The translations under genes were made by a program, and so were the position numbers. A stretch of 64,000 nucleotides of DNA from DATKHR01 sp036557365 (lineage in GTDB: Bacteria; Acidobacteriota; Vicinamibacteria; Vicinamibacterales; CAVVIG01): positions 186,001-250,000 of the forward strand of contig DATBHR010000098.1 in NCBI GenBank assembly GCA_036557365.1, in the 5' to 3' direction. Within the stretch, counting starts at the first letter, position 1; each line of letters begins with the position of its first letter. Positions 8,466 through 16,796 of this stretch are shown piece by piece. Below the pieces are notes generated by a model. That model ran no database searches. It was given only the letters and a program-made list of their open reading frames with translations, and was not told where the DNA came from.

Positions 8466-9941
8466 TCAGGAGACGGACTGTTCGGCGAGCTGAATCGCTG
8501 AGGTCAGTCGCGCGTGCACACGCGCGATGCCGAGCAGCGCGAGCACGTCGAACAAGCCGGGACTGACGGCCTTGCCCGTGACTGCGACACGCACTGCATG
8601 AATCAAGGACGCGGCCTTGATGCCGCGCGACTGCGCGAGCGATCGCAGCGCGGCTTCCGACGACACCGCGTCGAAGTCCGGCAACGCGCGGAACTGCGCG
8701 TCCAGCGCGGCGAGGTGATCGCTCATGCCCGACACGCGCAGATTTTTTTCGACGGCGGCTTCATCGTACGTCAGCGAGTCAGTGAAGAAGAAACCCGATT
8801 GCGTCGCAAATTCATCCAGTCGCTTCGCGCGCGGTCGGAACAACTCGAGCACCGCGAAGAACCACGCGTGGCGACTCGTCAGCAGATCGTCGCGCCAGTA
8901 GCCCGCTTCTTCGAACCACGGCTTCACGCGGACCGCGAGATCGGCCGGCGAGAGCCGCATGACGTGCTGTTGATTGAACCACTCGAGTTTTTCAGGATTG
9001 AAGACGACGTCGCCGCCGCTGATACCGTCGAGCGCGAACAAACTGATGAGCTCTTCGCGTGAGAACACTTCGCGATCGCCGGCGGCCGCACCCGGCGACC
9101 ACCCGAGCAGCCCGAGAAAGTTCATCATCGCTTCGGGCACAAAGCCCTGACGCGCATATTCCATGACCGACGTGGCGCCATGGCGCTTGCTCAGGCGTTT
9201 CTTGTCCGGACCGAGGATGAGCGGCACGTGAGCAAATTGCGGCAGGTCGGCCCCGGCGGCGCGATACAGCAGAATCTGTTTCGGCGTGTTCGAGATGTGA
9301 TCGTCGCCGCGCACCACGTGGGTGATTCCCATGTCCACGTCGTCCGACACGACGGACAGGTGGTAGGTGGGATGACCGTCAGATCGGAGGATGACGAAAT
9401 CTTCGATGTGCGCGCCGTCGAACTCGATCCGACCGTGGACCAGGTCGTCCATGTGCATCGGACCATCCGGCACCTTGAATCGTACGGCTCGCGGCACATG
9501 CGCCGCTTCGCGCGCCGTAACATCAGCAGCCGAGAGCGCGCAGCACAGGCGATCGTACTTCCAGCCGCCGTCGCGGCTCTCGGCCGCATCACGCCGCTCC
9601 TTCAACTGTTCCGGCGTGCAGTAGCAATAGTAGGCGTGCCCGTCGCGCACCAAGCGATCGGCGAGCGCGCGATAGCGGGCGAGTCGCTCGGATTGAAAGT
9701 ACGGCGCATGCGGCCCGCCGATCTTCGGACCTTCGTCCCAGTCGAGACCGAGCCACCGCATACCGTCGAGGATGCCTTCCACCATTTCCGCCGACGAGCG
9801 CTCGACGTCCGTGTCTTCGATGCGCAGGACGAACACGCCGCCATTCCGGCGCGCGAACAGCCAGTTGAAGAGCGCCGTACGAGCGCCACCGATGTGCAGG
9901 TAGCCGGTCGGCGACGGGGCAAAACGGACGCGGGGATTCAC
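8466..9941 (-). CDS. gltX: Glutamyl-tRNA synthetase
   Basis: A 491-residue class I aminoacyl-tRNA synthetase that charges tRNA-Glu in the cytoplasm. The start is GTG at 9941 (MNPRVRFAPSPTGYLHIGG), which places the HIGH-type ATP motif at about residues 15-20 as in all GltX proteins. The zinc-binding subdomain has YCYC near residue 107 and a later RLCC. The KMSKS loop is KRLSKRHGA at about 250. The C-terminal third is the helical anticodon-binding domain. Length fits the bacterial family. A tRNA-Ser gene ends 40 bases upstream on the same strand and a tRNA-Gln lies downstream. Whether it also misacylates tRNA-Gln cannot be decided from this window. Confidence 0.95.
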   Translation of the reverse strand: MNPRVRFAPSPTGYLHIGGARTALFNWLFARRNGGVFVLRIEDTDVERSSAEMVEGILDGMRWLGLDWDEGPKIGGPHAPYFQSERLARYRALADRLVRDGHAYYCYCTPEQLKERRDAAESRDGGWKYDRLCCALSAADVTAREAAHVPRAVRFKVPDGPMHMDDLVHGRIEFDGAHIEDFVILRSDGHPTYHLSVVSDDVDMGITHVVRGDDHISNTPKQILLYRAAGADLPQFAHVPLILGPDKKRLSKRHGATSVMEYARQGFVPEAMMNFLGLLGWSPGAAAGDREVFSREELISLFALDGISGGDVVFNPEKLEWFNQQHVMRLSPADLAVRVKPWFEEAGYWRDDLLTSRHAWFFAVLELFRPRAKRLDEFATQSGFFFTDSLTYDEAAVEKNLRVSGMSDHLAALDAQFRALPDFDAVSSEAALRSLAQSRGIKAASLIHAVRVAVTGKAVSPGLFDVLALLGIARVHARLTSAIQLAEQSVS

Positions 9942-9981
9942 GGCTGTGGAAGGTTGCCGGTCTCGTTCAGCGGCAGTCCAG

Positions 9982-10075
9982 TGGCGGTGAGGAAGGGATT
10001 CGAACCCTTGATACAGGTTTTAGCCCGTATAACGGTTTAGCAAACCGCCGCCTTCGGCCACTCGGCCACCTCACC
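9982..10075 (-). tRNA. tRNA-Ser(GCT)
   Basis: This is a class II tRNA of 94 bases with encoded CCA. The acceptor GGTGAGG pairs with CCTCACC, with discriminator G. The D arm is GGCCGAGTGGCC-like. The anticodon loop TTGCTAA sits in the stem GCGGT/ACCGT (anticodon GCT, serine AGC/AGT). The long variable arm (TATACGGGCTAAAACCTGTA) is typical for Ser. The T loop is TTCGAAT. It lies 40 bases upstream of gltX in the same direction. Confidence 0.96.
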
Positions 10076-10177
10076 GCAAACCCCAAGTTTACGTGAAATC
10101 GCCGTTCGGCGGCATTCGCAATTTCCAATCGACGAGGACGCAGACCGTTCAGCGTGGACCGGCGCATAATTTCGCAC

Positions 10178-12211
10178 ATGACGAACCGCAGCGCCGTCGC
10201 ACTCTGGGCCATCGCATCCTCCGTCGCGCTGGCGCAGGTGCCCGCGTCCGAGCTCGCCAAACCGCCGGCCAATGCGCGGCACTTCGTCATCCAGTCCACG
10301 GGCGGCAAACACGGCGACTCGTGGAGCTGGCTCGCCGCCGACGGAACGCGGATGGGCCGCGAGAGCATGAACCTGCGCGGCCAGGTGTTCGAGCTCGACT
10401 CGAGGACCACGTCCGGACAGGACGGCATGCCGTCCACCCTCACCATCCGCGGCGCCACGCCGCAGGGCGACGCAGGCGAGACGTTCACCATCGTTAACGC
10501 ACAGGCGCGATGGAAGAGCCCGATCGACGCAGGCAGCGCGGCATACGGCGCGCCCGCGTTCTACGTTTCGCAAGGCGGACCGATCGACACGACCGCGGCC
10601 TTCCTCGAGGCGCTGCTCGCCCGCCCGGACAAAACGCTGAACCTGCTGCCTGGCGGCAAGGCGCAGGCCGCACGACTGGCGGATCTTGCTGTCGGCAGCG
10701 ACGCCGCGCGCCAGACGATCACGTTGTGGTCGATCACCGGCGTGGGCACCTCGCCGGCGCCGATGTGGGCCGATGCGAACAACAAGTTCTTCGCTGTCTC
10801 TTTCGGGATTGCGTGGCTGCCGGAGGCCTACGCGAGCGAGCAGAAGAAGATCGAGGACGCGCAATCAAAGGCCATGGCCGCGCAGGCGCCCGCACTCGCC
10901 CACACGCTCGCCAGAACGCCGGACGGTCCTGTCGCGTTCAAGAACGTTCGTCTTTTCGACGCGGACAATGGACGCTTCATCGCAGATCAAACGATCGTCG
11001 TCGACAAGGGACTCATCACGGCCGTCGGCAACACGGCCGCCGTCGCGGTCCCGACTGGCGCGCAAACGATCGACGGCCGCGGCAAGACGCTCGTACCGGG
11101 ACTCTGGGACTGCCACATGCACGTCGGCGACGACTACACGGGTCTCCAGGAACTCTCGATGGGCGTCACCTCACTCCGCGATCCGGGCAACGACGACATT
11201 CGCACGATCGACCGTCGAACCCGCGCGCGCGCCGGCGAGCTGCTCGCGCCGCACGTGTATCCATCGTCGCTCATCGACGGAAAAGGACCGTTCACGGCGC
11301 AAGTCGCCAACGTCGCGACGAGCGAAGCGGAGGCCATCGCACTCGTCGACAAGGCGAAGGCGAATGGATTCACCGGCATCAAGTTCTACGGCACGTTCAA
11401 CCCGGCGTGGCTCAAGGCGAGCATCGCCGAAGCACACAAGCAGGGACTGCATGTGCACGGCCACATCCCCGCCAGCCTGCGGCCGATGGACGCGATCGAC
11501 GCCGGCTACGACGAGGTGACGCACATCAACTGGATCATCATGCAGGCGATGCCCGACAGCGTCATCCACGACTCGAACGGCATGCTGCGCTTCGAGGGCC
11601 CGGGCCGCTACGGAAAGGACGTCAACCTCGAAGGCACACCGATGAAAACGATCATCGGCACGATGGCGAGCAAGCAGATCTACAACGACCCGACGATGGT
11701 CGCGTTCGAAAGCCTGTACGTTCCGGAGAATGGCGATCTGTCGCCGTCGTACGCGCCGTTCGTCGGCACGCTGCCGCCGACGACGGAGCGCGGGTTCCGC
11801 GCGGGCGGCTTCGCGGTCCCGAAAGACTTGACGCGCGCCGACTACCGCGCAAGCTGGGCGAAGATGGTCGATCTTCTCGGACGCATGCACAAAGCCGGCG
11901 TGCCGATCGTCGCCGGCACCGACGGCGCCGGGATCGAGCTCGTACACGAGCTCGAAATCTACGTGCAGGCCGGTTTCACGCCGGCGGAAGCACTGACGGC
12001 CGCGACGATTGTTCCGGCGCGCCTCGTCGGGCAGGACGCGAAGACCGGGTCAATCAAGGTCGGCAAGGTCGCGGACCTTGCGCTCATCGACGGCGATCCG
12101 TCGACACGCATCGGCGACCTTCGTCAGACGCGAGTCGTGATGCTCGACGGCAGGCTGCTCGATGCCGATGCGCTAAGGACGGCGGCGGGCTTCTCCGGCC
12201 GGCCGCACTAG
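10178..12211 (+). CDS. Secreted amidohydrolase with N-terminal beta domain
   Basis: A 677-residue protein with a Sec signal (MTNRSAVALWAIASSVALAQ). Residues about 25-230 form an extra beta-rich domain, and the amidohydrolase TIM barrel starts near 250. The metal motif is CHMHV (H313, H315). Further likely ligands are H427/H429 in HVHGHIP, a His in EVTHINW and the Asp in GTDGAG near 582. The C-terminus (VGKVADLALIDGDPS) is the standard small beta-sandwich. The fold suggests hydrolysis of an amide or cyclic amide such as an imidazolonepropionase- or prolidase-like substrate, but specificity is open. An in-frame start 24 bases upstream exists but would spoil the signal. Confidence 0.85.
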   Translation: MTNRSAVALWAIASSVALAQVPASELAKPPANARHFVIQSTGGKHGDSWSWLAADGTRMGRESMNLRGQVFELDSRTTSGQDGMPSTLTIRGATPQGDAGETFTIVNAQARWKSPIDAGSAAYGAPAFYVSQGGPIDTTAAFLEALLARPDKTLNLLPGGKAQAARLADLAVGSDAARQTITLWSITGVGTSPAPMWADANNKFFAVSFGIAWLPEAYASEQKKIEDAQSKAMAAQAPALAHTLARTPDGPVAFKNVRLFDADNGRFIADQTIVVDKGLITAVGNTAAVAVPTGAQTIDGRGKTLVPGLWDCHMHVGDDYTGLQELSMGVTSLRDPGNDDIRTIDRRTRARAGELLAPHVYPSSLIDGKGPFTAQVANVATSEAEAIALVDKAKANGFTGIKFYGTFNPAWLKASIAEAHKQGLHVHGHIPASLRPMDAIDAGYDEVTHINWIIMQAMPDSVIHDSNGMLRFEGPGRYGKDVNLEGTPMKTIIGTMASKQIYNDPTMVAFESLYVPENGDLSPSYAPFVGTLPPTTERGFRAGGFAVPKDLTRADYRASWAKMVDLLGRMHKAGVPIVAGTDGAGIELVHELEIYVQAGFTPAEALTAATIVPARLVGQDAKTGSIKVGKVADLALIDGDPSTRIGDLRQTRVVMLDGRLLDADALRTAAGFSGRPH

Positions 12212-12270
12212 CGCATCGCGACGGCTCGGCTGTCCGTCCACCGACCTTCTCGCGTATTCTTCAGCAGCTG

Positions 12271-13584
12271 ATGACCATTCAGGCAGAATCCGACAGCCTC
12301 CAGTTCGACGACGTACGACGCCGGCTCGAGGCGATCTTCGTCGGGTCGATCGGGAATCTCGTCGAGTGGTACGACTTCTACGCCTACGCGGCGTTCGCGT
12401 TGTATTTCGCCGGCGCGTTTTTCCCCGGCCACGACCCGGTCGTCCAGCAGCTGAACGCAGCCATCCTCTTCGCGATCGGATTCATCGTGCGGCCGATCGG
12501 CGGCTGGATGTTCGGTCATCTCGCGGACCACTACGGCCGGCGAAACGCGCTGATGCTGTCGGTGTTGCTGATGTGCTTCGGCTCCTTGATGATTGCGGCC
12601 ACGCCGACGTACGCGTCGATCGGCGTTGCCGCTCCTGTTCTCCTCGGGCTGGCGCGCATGATTCAGGGACTGAGCCTCGGTGGCGAGTACGGCACGAGCG
12701 CGACCTATCTGACGGAAGTTGCCGACGAGAAGCACCGCGGATTCTATTCGAGCTTCCAGTACGTCACGCTCATCGGCGGCCAACTCTGCGCGATCCTTGT
12801 GCTGCTTCTGTTGCAGCAGGTGTTCCTGACGGCCGATCAGCTGCGCGCATGGGGCTGGCGTATCCCGTTCGTCGTCGGCGCACTGCTCGCGGTGACGGCG
12901 CTGCTGATGCGGCGCAATCTCCACGAGACCGACGATTTCGTCGCGTCGCGCCGCGTCGCGCGGAAAGAAAGCTCGTTCAAGGCGCTCGCCAAGTACCCGC
13001 GCGAGGTGCTCATCGTCGTCGGTTTGACGATGGGAGGGACGACGGCGTTCTACACGTACACGACCTACATGCAGAAATTTCTGAAGCTGTCGGTCGGCTT
13101 GACCGACAAGCAGACGACGCTCGTGACGGGCGGGTCGCTCGTGTTCGCGTTGTTCCTGCAGCCGCTGTACGGCGCCTTGTCGGATCGGATCGGCCGGAAA
13201 CCGCTCCTGATCTGGTTCGGCGTGAGCGGCACGCTCGGGACCATTCCGCTTCTGTACGCGTTGCAGTCGTCCCGCAGTGCCGGCGCCGCCTTTCTTCTGA
13301 TCGCCGCAGCGTGGCTCATCGTCGCCGGTTATACGTCGATCAACGCCGTCGTCAAGGCGGAGCTCTTCCCGACGAACGTTCGCGCAACGGGAGTCGGTCT
13401 TCCGTACGCGGTCACCGTCTCAATCTTCGGCGGGACCGCGGAATCGATTGCGCTGTGGTTCAAGTCAATCGGCCACGAGACGTGGTTCTACTACTACCTC
13501 ACCGCAGTCATCGGGGCATCGCTGCTCGTGTACGTCGCCATGCGCGACACGAAACACGCATCGGCCATCGGGCGTCACGAGTGA
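12271..13584 (+). CDS. MFS transporter, metabolite:H+ symporter (MHS) type
   Basis: A 437-residue inner-membrane carrier with 12 predicted helices. The opening AIFVGSIGNLVEWYDFYAYAAFALYF is diagnostic of the MHS subfamily (KgtP, ShiA and ProP relatives), where GNxxEWYDF lies in TM1. The loop 2-3 motif is GHLADHYGRR and its repeat in the second half is LSDRIGRKPL. GLSLGGEYGTSATYL in TM4 is also typical. Substrates in this group are small carboxylates or betaines moved with protons, and the exact one is unknown. The open frame extends far upstream opposite the amidohydrolase, but only the part from ATG 12271 codes. The ribosome site is weak. Confidence 0.9.
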   Translation: MTIQAESDSLQFDDVRRRLEAIFVGSIGNLVEWYDFYAYAAFALYFAGAFFPGHDPVVQQLNAAILFAIGFIVRPIGGWMFGHLADHYGRRNALMLSVLLMCFGSLMIAATPTYASIGVAAPVLLGLARMIQGLSLGGEYGTSATYLTEVADEKHRGFYSSFQYVTLIGGQLCAILVLLLLQQVFLTADQLRAWGWRIPFVVGALLAVTALLMRRNLHETDDFVASRRVARKESSFKALAKYPREVLIVVGLTMGGTTAFYTYTTYMQKFLKLSVGLTDKQTTLVTGGSLVFALFLQPLYGALSDRIGRKPLLIWFGVSGTLGTIPLLYALQSSRSAGAAFLLIAAAWLIVAGYTSINAVVKAELFPTNVRATGVGLPYAVTVSIFGGTAESIALWFKSIGHETWFYYYLTAVIGASLLVYVAMRDTKHASAIGRHE

Positions 13585-13675
13585 TGAGTCCCGGCCCGGT
13601 GTTTTCGTTCTTGACGGCAACACGTCGCAGGACATAGAAGAGACTCGTCGTCAAAGCCGCCAACGAGGTGCAACC

Positions 13676-14101
13676 GTGGATGGACCGACACGCGACCAGT
13701 TCGGGCACGTACAAGCGGTCACTGCGCCGAGCTCCCTTCTCAACTGGACGCACTTCATCTACGGCCTTCACGCCTTCAGCCTGGTCATCGGCATCGTCGG
13801 CGCGGCGACGATCATCGGCGCCTTCCTTTTCGGCTGGCCGTCGATCATCGCGGTCATCATGAACTACATCAAGCGCGGCGAAGCGCGCGGGACGTGGCTC
13901 GAGTCTCACTTTCGCTGGCAGATCCGGACATTCTGGTTTGGCTTGTTGTGGGTCTCCCTCTGCATGATCTTCATCATCGCCACGCTGGGCATCGGTATCC
14001 TGGTCGCGTGGCTGCCGCTCGGAATCGTGGCGCTGTGGTTCATCTATCGCATCGCGCGCGGGTGGATCGCCTTGAACGACGGCAAACCGATGTATCAGTA
14101 G
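13676..14101 (+). CDS. DUF4870-like small membrane protein
   Basis: A 141-residue membrane protein starting at GTG 13676, with GAGGTG five bases before it. The sequence LNWTHFIYGLHAFSLVIGI, GAATIIGAFLFGWPSIIAVIMNYIKR and GTWLESHFRWQIRTFWFGLLW closely follows the family often labelled DUF4870 or 'transmembrane protein' in proteobacteria, with a conserved SHFRWQIRTFW core and four hydrophobic helices. The C-terminal IYRIARGWIALNDGKPMY is also characteristic. Function is unknown. The N-terminal 20 residues are polar and cytoplasmic. It follows the MFS gene by 91 bp. Confidence 0.75.
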   Translation: MDGPTRDQFGHVQAVTAPSSLLNWTHFIYGLHAFSLVIGIVGAATIIGAFLFGWPSIIAVIMNYIKRGEARGTWLESHFRWQIRTFWFGLLWVSLCMIFIIATLGIGILVAWLPLGIVALWFIYRIARGWIALNDGKPMYQ

Positions 14102-14226
14102 CGCGCTTCGTCTTCGACCTGCGACCGCGGCCAGCTCGGCCACAGCACACCTGACGGAAATGTTTCGCGAATTTCGATCACCTCAGTGTGGGAGTGCGTG
14201 TCTCTCCATTCCACAAGGAGGCTTCG

Positions 14227-14784
14227 ATGCGACAGCAGCGTTTCTTTGTGTGCGGCCTGGTGCTGGCCATCACGATTGGATGGCTGGCCTCGACCGCGAC
14301 CCTTCGGGCGCGAGACGATGACAGACCGTCGGATCAGCAGGTCGCGTTCGCACAGCAGGTGAGCGACCTGATGCTCAACGAGATCGTCGCCGCGCTGTTC
14401 CAGGAATTCGACGAAACAACGGCGGATAACGTCGAACACGGCAAGCAGGCGATCTCGCTGATCTTCAACGACAGGAATCAGGACATGCGGCTGATCGGAA
14501 CGTTCGCGCCGCTGCTCGGCGGCGCCAACGATCGTCCCGACGACCGCTTCGAAACGAACGCGCTTCGGCTCGCCTTGACCGGCCAGGCGTCCACGGCGGT
14601 GCAGCGGGTCAACGACAACTGGATTTATCGCCGCTCGGTTCCGCTGAGCAACACGCTGCACAAGAACTGCGTCCTGTGTCACGCGAATTTCACACCGGAT
14701 TTCTTTCAGGCGACGAACAACCCGGGTCAGTGGGTTGGCGCGCTGGTGCTTGGCGTTCCCATCAGGCAGAACGATCGCCGCTGA
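14227..14784 (+). CDS. Periplasmic Tll0287-like haem-c protein
   Basis: A 185-residue protein with an optimal AAGGAGG ribosome site before ATG 14227 and a Sec signal (VCGLVLAITIGWLASTATLRA). A single c-type haem-binding CVLCH (C148, C151, H152) sits near the C-terminus in the context NTLHKNCVLCHANF. Together with the preceding helical part, this fits DUF3365/Tll0287-like sensor-type haem domains. Those domains occur as stand-alone periplasmic proteins or as sensor modules. The partner is not visible here. A 125-base gap with no gene precedes it. Confidence 0.75.
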   Translation: MRQQRFFVCGLVLAITIGWLASTATLRARDDDRPSDQQVAFAQQVSDLMLNEIVAALFQEFDETTADNVEHGKQAISLIFNDRNQDMRLIGTFAPLLGGANDRPDDRFETNALRLALTGQASTAVQRVNDNWIYRRSVPLSNTLHKNCVLCHANFTPDFFQATNNPGQWVGALVLGVPIRQNDRR

Positions 14785-14835
14785 CGAACAGGGTGATGCA
14801 ATCGGAAGTCGGTAGCGGTGGAGAAGAGGTGAGGC

Positions 14836-14871
14836 GGATGCAGCGGAACCGCGGAACGGTCCGCTGCATCC
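14836..14871. terminator. Bidirectional hairpin between convergent genes
   Basis: A perfect 12-bp stem (GGATGCAGCGGA at 14836-14847 with TCCGCTGCATCC at 14860-14871) encloses a 12-base loop. It lies in the 101-base space between the stop of the haem protein gene and the stop of the histone-like gene, the expected place for a shared terminator. T-runs are absent. Confidence 0.6.
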
Positions 14872-14885
14872 AGAACCAGGATTGA

Positions 14886-15236
14886 TTACTTCTTCGCGCC
14901 GGCCCGGCGCCGGATGATGCCCTTCTTCTTCTTCGCGCCGCCCTTCCTCTTGGCGGATTTCGAAGCTTTCGGGGCGGCCTTGCGTTTGGGGGCGGCCTTG
15001 CGCTTGGGCGCCGCCGTCTTTTTCACCGTTTTGGCCTTGGCGCCGCTCGACTTTCGGGCGCTCGACGACTTGGCCCGCGCGCCGCCAGACGGCCGGCCAC
15101 CCGGAGCTGCCGCCGCCGGCGAATGGCCCTCCTCCGCCCCGGCGCCCAAGTCGTCGCCAAGGTCCTCGGAGGCGCTGGGCTCTCCCGCCAGCTCGTCGTC
15201 CGGCATGTCCATTCCGTTGTCGAAATCGTCCTGCAT
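14886..15236 (-). CDS. Histone-H1-like, charge-split nucleoid protein
   Basis: A 116-residue, apparently disordered protein starting at ATG 15236 after GAGGG. The charge is sharply divided. Residues 1-36 are acidic (MQDDFDNGMDMPDDELAGE, then GDDLGAGAEEG) and 37-53 form a Pro/Ala/Gly hinge. Residues 54-116 are extremely basic, with SSARKSSGAKAKT and a repeated AAPKRK unit at about 75-90, ending KKKKGIIRRRAGAKK. The basic tail is like that of eukaryotic H1 and bacterial Hc1/AlgP-type proteins that bind DNA through lysine tails. The acidic head may regulate or neutralise this binding. DNA binding is inferred from composition only. Confidence 0.65.
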   Translation of the reverse strand: MQDDFDNGMDMPDDELAGEPSASEDLGDDLGAGAEEGHSPAAAAPGGRPSGGARAKSSSARKSSGAKAKTVKKTAAPKRKAAPKRKAAPKASKSAKRKGGAKKKKGIIRRRAGAKK

Positions 15237-15365
15237 GATGCCCTCGTTTCCCCGTTCTGACCGGGCGGTCGCCCGGAGTCGACGTTCGGAGCCAGACGCC
15301 GCGCGCTGACTCCCAAAATCCTGTGGGGCGCTAGTCTGTGCGATGCGCGAAGGCGACGTCAAGCA

Positions 15366-16796
15366 TCATCGCGCCCGCGCATAAAGATCGAGGATCTGCT
15401 CGATCGCCCTGCGGCACACGGCGCAAAACGGCACGTTGTCGCGCGTAAACATGATGCAGTCCGCCTGCGGCCGGAAATAGCCGCGCTCCTCGTAATTGGC
15501 GCCCTCGAACGCACCGACCTTGTGGGCGTGCGGGCCTTCGTTCAGGAGCGCGGTGTCGTGCCGCTCTTCTTCGCGGAACAGCGCATCCATCTCCGATTCG
15601 GGACGGTCCGCCGCTCGAATTGCTCGGCGCCGCTCCTGGATCTCCTTCGTGTAACGCTCGAACTCGTCCTTCGGCCAATTGGTCGGAATCGGCGTGCCGG
15701 GCGTGACCAGATCCTTCCACTTGAGCGCTGCGGGATCGAGCAGTGCCGTCACGTTCGGCTCCCACGGTTCGACGCGATCTGCCGGCGGCAGATACGCGAC
15801 GTCCGAGGTGTAGTACTCGTCCGCCAGTCCCGCGATGTGGTGGCCGAATTCGTGGACGAAGACGTACGGCGCCCACACGCTGTCGGCGGCGACGGTGCTG
15901 TACAAGCCATAGATGCCGCCGCCTCCGTACGTCGCACTGTTGACCAGGATTTCCACCACTTCGTACGGGGCGTTCGCCGCGATGTCGCGAAACGCTTTGT
16001 TCTCGAACGTGAGGACGTAGCGTTCGGAGTCGAAGGCGTCATACGTCGCGCCGACCGGCGATTTCCGGTAGATGTGCTGCGACGGACGCGATACACCGGA
16101 CTGCGCGGCCGGCGGCACGAGGCCCCAGACGTTGATGTCGCCCTGACGTTCCTTGAACGGCGACGTCGCAAAGAGCGTCGCCACGAGCTTGCGCGCGTCG
16201 CGCTCGAACTTGCCTCGCTCCGCCGCCGTGTAGCCGTCGCCCAGAATCAGGAAATCCAGCTTGTCCGCGGGATCGCCGGCCTCGTGCAGCTTTATTAGCG
16301 GACCGGCATCAGGCGCGGCCGTATTGCGAAGGACGAATTTGTCCGCGGGATCGACATTCGTCGTCCAGACGTCGCGAAAGACGTTCTTCGCGTCGCGCTT
16401 CTTGACGACAACGCGCACCGCAGATGGCGGCGCCGGAAAGCGCAGCGATTCCGAGAACGTGCGATCGACTTTCTGCGCTTCGCCGGTCGTCTCCCACTCG
16501 CCGTAGATCGAGCTGAAGCCGCGCGAGTACAGTACGCGGCCGCCCGCAGCGTCGACGACTTCGAAGAAGTACTTGCCCCGATTGGTGTCGTCGATCGGCT
16601 TCGATGGATTGCCGGGCCACGGGAGCGGCTCGAGCACGACGCGATCGAGACTGAATCGCTCCTCGCGCGCGTTGCCCGTGTGATAGAAGTCGATCCGCAT
16701 CGTCTGCGCGGGCGCGGCGGTCGCGGGAGCCGCGGGGATGGATACGCTCATCAACAGCATCATCACCGTCCACGCCTGCGACGAGTTCCAGGTCAT
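15366..16796 (-). CDS. Secreted M64-family zinc metallopeptidase
   Basis: A 476-residue protein beginning at ATG 16796, whose start overlaps the permease stop (ATGA). A signal peptide is present (MMLLMSVSIPAAPATAAPA). An N-terminal beta-rich domain (about 30-180) precedes the catalytic domain, which contains LDFLILGDGYTAAE and HEFGHHIAGLADEY. That gives H315, E316 and H319 with the GLADEYY extension typical of IgA-peptidase M64 relatives. The C-terminus holds CIMFTRDNVPFCAVC, three cysteines of the family's terminal motif. It likely degrades protein outside the cell or in the periplasm, and coupling to a permease suggests uptake of the released amino acids. Confidence 0.88.
   Translation of the reverse strand: MTWNSSQAWTVMMLLMSVSIPAAPATAAPAQTMRIDFYHTGNAREERFSLDRVVLEPLPWPGNPSKPIDDTNRGKYFFEVVDAAGGRVLYSRGFSSIYGEWETTGEAQKVDRTFSESLRFPAPPSAVRVVVKKRDAKNVFRDVWTTNVDPADKFVLRNTAAPDAGPLIKLHEAGDPADKLDFLILGDGYTAAERGKFERDARKLVATLFATSPFKERQGDINVWGLVPPAAQSGVSRPSQHIYRKSPVGATYDAFDSERYVLTFENKAFRDIAANAPYEVVEILVNSATYGGGGIYGLYSTVAADSVWAPYVFVHEFGHHIAGLADEYYTSDVAYLPPADRVEPWEPNVTALLDPAALKWKDLVTPGTPIPTNWPKDEFERYTKEIQERRRAIRAADRPESEMDALFREEERHDTALLNEGPHAHKVGAFEGANYEERGYFRPQADCIMFTRDNVPFCAVCRRAIEQILDLYARAR

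Noticed and set aside
10510..12270. A long plus-strand frame that would fuse to the MFS transporter and give 1024 residues
   Set aside because: It overlaps the amidohydrolase gene in another frame and has low-complexity Arg-rich sequence. The MFS family start is at 12271.
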